Source: an uncultured Clostridia bacterium
GTDB taxonomy: Bacteria > Bacillota > Clostridia > Peptostreptococcales > Anaerovoracaceae
DNA length: 7,275 bases
Assembly (NCBI GenBank): GCA_937928455.1
Contig: CALFUG010000395.1
Coordinates: forward strand, 1-7,275
Reading direction: 5' to 3'
A program made the position numbers and the translations under genes. A model generated the notes under the pieces. The model was not told where the DNA came from. It searched no databases and saw only the letters and a program-made list of their open reading frames with translations. Every line of letters begins with the position of its first letter. The stretch's first letter is position 1. Below are positions 5,621 to 7,275 of the stretch, piece after piece.

Positions 5621-7275
5621 AAACATAGGGGTATACTTGCTAATCTTTGCCATCGTCATATTTATGGCATGGTTTTATCGAGGTGTGCCCCAAGACCAGA
5701 CCATGGAGGAAGTTCCCTTTTCCACCTTTGCCAACCATTTGGCGGCGGAAAGAGTCCAGGAATTGAACATTACCGAAACCAAGCTCACCGGGGAATTGAA
5801 AAACGGAGATACGGTGTATGCTTATGCTTCTTCCCTGGTAGACATACAACTATTGAACGAAAAGTATGTGTTCCCTCAAATTGAGGCGGGCACTTTGGAA
5901 TACTCATCCAACGAGCCTGTGGTGACCCCGTGGTATGTTTCCATGTTGCCCACCTTGCTGTTGATTGGAGTGATTGTGGTGTTCTGGGTGATGATTATGC
6001 GTCAACAGAGCGGCGGAAAGGTGATGCAATTTGGAAAATCCAAAGCCAGAATTGCCAAGGACGATGAACTGAAGCGAGTGACCTTTGCGGAGGTGGCAGG
6101 GCTGGATGAAGAAAAGCAGGAGCTGGAGGAAGTGGTGGATTTCCTGAAGCACCCCAAGAAGTATCGGGAACTAGGAGCCAGAATTCCAAAAGGGATTTTG
6201 CTAGTGGGTCCTCCGGGAACGGGGAAAACCTATATTTCCAAAGCCACCGCTGGAGAAGCGGGGGTTCCCTTCTTTTCCATATCCGGTTCCGACTTTGTGG
6301 AGATGTTCGTGGGAGTGGGAGCCTCTCGTGTGAGAGACCTGTTTGAGCAAGCAAAAAAGAATGCACCTTGCATCATATTCATTGACGAAATTGATGCAGT
6401 AGGAAGAAAACGTGGTGCCGGCCTGGGTGGCGGACATGACGAGCGGGAACAAACATTAAACCAGCTGTTGGTGGAAATGGATGGGTTCGGCGAGCATGTG
6501 GGAATTATCATTTTGGCTGCCACCAACCGTCCCGATATTTTAGACCCCGCCTTGCTGAGACCGGGACGTTTTGACCGCCAGGTGGTCATCGGAATTCCGG
6601 ACATCAAGGGACGGGAGGAAGTATTCCGTGTTCATGCGAAGAACAAACCCTTGGATCCGGAAGTAGATCCGGTGGTACTGGCCAGAAGGACTCCGGGATT
6701 TACCCCGGCTGATATCGAGAATCTGTTGAACGAGGCGGCCTTGATTACGGCACGAAGGAACGGACTTAAGATTCGAATGGATGAAATCGAAGAAGCCATT
6801 ACGAAAGTAATTGCAGGACCGGAAAAGAAGAGCCGGGTCATCAGTGAAGGGGAACGGCGGTTGACGGCGTATCACGAGGCCGGCCATGCCATCGTTGCCC
6901 ATAGCTTACCCAATAGCGATCCGGTGCATCAGATTACCATTATTCCCAGAGGGAGAGCCGGTGGATTTACCATGGTGTTGCCCCGGGAGGATCGGTACTA
7001 TGGCACCAAGACAGATATGAAGGAACAAATCGTTCATCTGTTGGGCGGCCGTGTGGCAGAAAAACTCACCTTGGATGATATTTCCACGGGAGCCAGCAAC
7101 GATATTATGCGAGCCACCGAAATTGCCAGAGATATGGTAACCAAGTACGGGTTCAGTGACAAGTTGGGGCCGGTGAATTACAGTTCATCGGATGAGGTTT
7201 TTCTGGGAAAAGATTTTTCCACCCGTAAAAACTATTCGGAGGAAGTGGCCTCGGAAATCGACCAGGAAATCCAGA
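5604..7275 (+). CDS. ftsH: ATP-dependent zinc metalloprotease FtsH, 3'-truncated by the window edge
   Basis: A hexameric membrane-anchored AAA+ protease that unfolds and degrades misassembled membrane proteins and some cytosolic regulators. Residues below count from ATG 5613. TM helix 1 is about 5-21, followed by an extracytoplasmic FtsH_ext domain (about 23-105) and TM helix 2 (about 108-129). The AAA+ module has Walker A G-P-P-G-T-G-K-T (199-206), the F-V-G-V pore loop, Walker B F-I-D-E (D258, E259) and the second region of homology with P-G-R-F-D-R (R319, R322). The protease domain has HEAGH (421-425) and the third zinc ligand D497 in G-A-S-N-D. About 554 residues are visible; the rest of the protease domain and tail lie outside. 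After Walker A the usual L-L-A-K-A-V-A-G-E-A reads Y-I-S-K-A-T-A-G-E-A. The gene overlaps tilS by 17 bases (8 if ATG 5613 is used), so translational coupling is likely. The hpt gene that often separates the two is missing. Confidence 0.95.
   Translation, partial: MNRMAKNIGVYLLIFAIVIFMAWFYRGVPQDQTMEEVPFSTFANHLAAERVQELNITETKLTGELKNGDTVYAYASSLVDIQLLNEKYVFPQIEAGTLEYSSNEPVVTPWYVSMLPTLLLIGVIVVFWVMIMRQQSGGKVMQFGKSKARIAKDDELKRVTFAEVAGLDEEKQELEEVVDFLKHPKKYRELGARIPKGILLVGPPGTGKTYISKATAGEAGVPFFSISGSDFVEMFVGVGASRVRDLFEQAKKNAPCIIFIDEIDAVGRKRGAGLGGGHDEREQTLNQLLVEMDGFGEHVGIIILAATNRPDILDPALLRPGRFDRQVVIGIPDIKGREEVFRVHAKNKPLDPEVDPVVLARRTPGFTPADIENLLNEAALITARRNGLKIRMDEIEEAITKVIAGPEKKSRVISEGERRLTAYHEAGHAIVAHSLPNSDPVHQITIIPRGRAGGFTMVLPREDRYYGTKTDMKEQIVHLLGGRVAEKLTLDDISTGASNDIMRATEIARDMVTKYGFSDKLGPVNYSSSDEVFLGKDFSTRKNYSEEVASEIDQEIQ

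Noticed and set aside
1..7275. A novel defence, mobile or biosynthetic system
   Set aside because: All genes but one are recognisable housekeeping families with intact motifs. I found no repeats arrays, transposase, integrase, toxin-antitoxin pair or clustered unknown genes.

Overview
This window looks like chromosomal housekeeping DNA from a low-to-moderate G+C Gram-positive bacterium, most likely a Clostridia-type member of the Bacillota. The reasons are the purine-rich Shine-Dalgarno sites, consensus sigma-A promoters with extended -10 elements, a metG-tatD pair, a tilS-ftsH pair and an LCP-family cell-envelope protein. Genus cannot be fixed from the sequence. All genes lie on the + strand, and no gap between genes exceeds about 120 bases. 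I see no mobile elements, CRISPR arrays, tRNA or rRNA genes.

Layout: (1) 1-780 is the 3' part of a LytR-CpsA-Psr (LCP) gene that begins upstream of the window. (2) A strong promoter at 786-815 starts a probable metG-tatD-lipoprotein transcript. Its roughly 70-nt leader carries two hairpins. Methionyl-tRNA synthetase runs 894-2837, a TatD-family nuclease 2857-3690, and a 137-residue lipoprotein of unknown function 3727-4140. The unit ends at a rho-independent terminator (4166-4193). (3) A second promoter (4195-4223) follows immediately and drives tilS (4232-5620), the tRNA-Ile lysidine synthetase. tilS overlaps the start of ftsH (from 5604), which encodes the membrane AAA+ zinc protease and runs off the right edge.

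Functionally the region joins translation fidelity (MetRS, TilS), nucleic-acid and membrane-protein quality control (TatD, FtsH) and cell-wall glycopolymer attachment (LCP). I do not see a new multi-gene system. The points most worth a second look are: the near-leaderless architecture of tilS; the structured metG leader; the absence of hpt between tilS and ftsH; an extra loop in TatD; the uncharacterised lipoprotein; and motif departures in the LCP protein and in FtsH.
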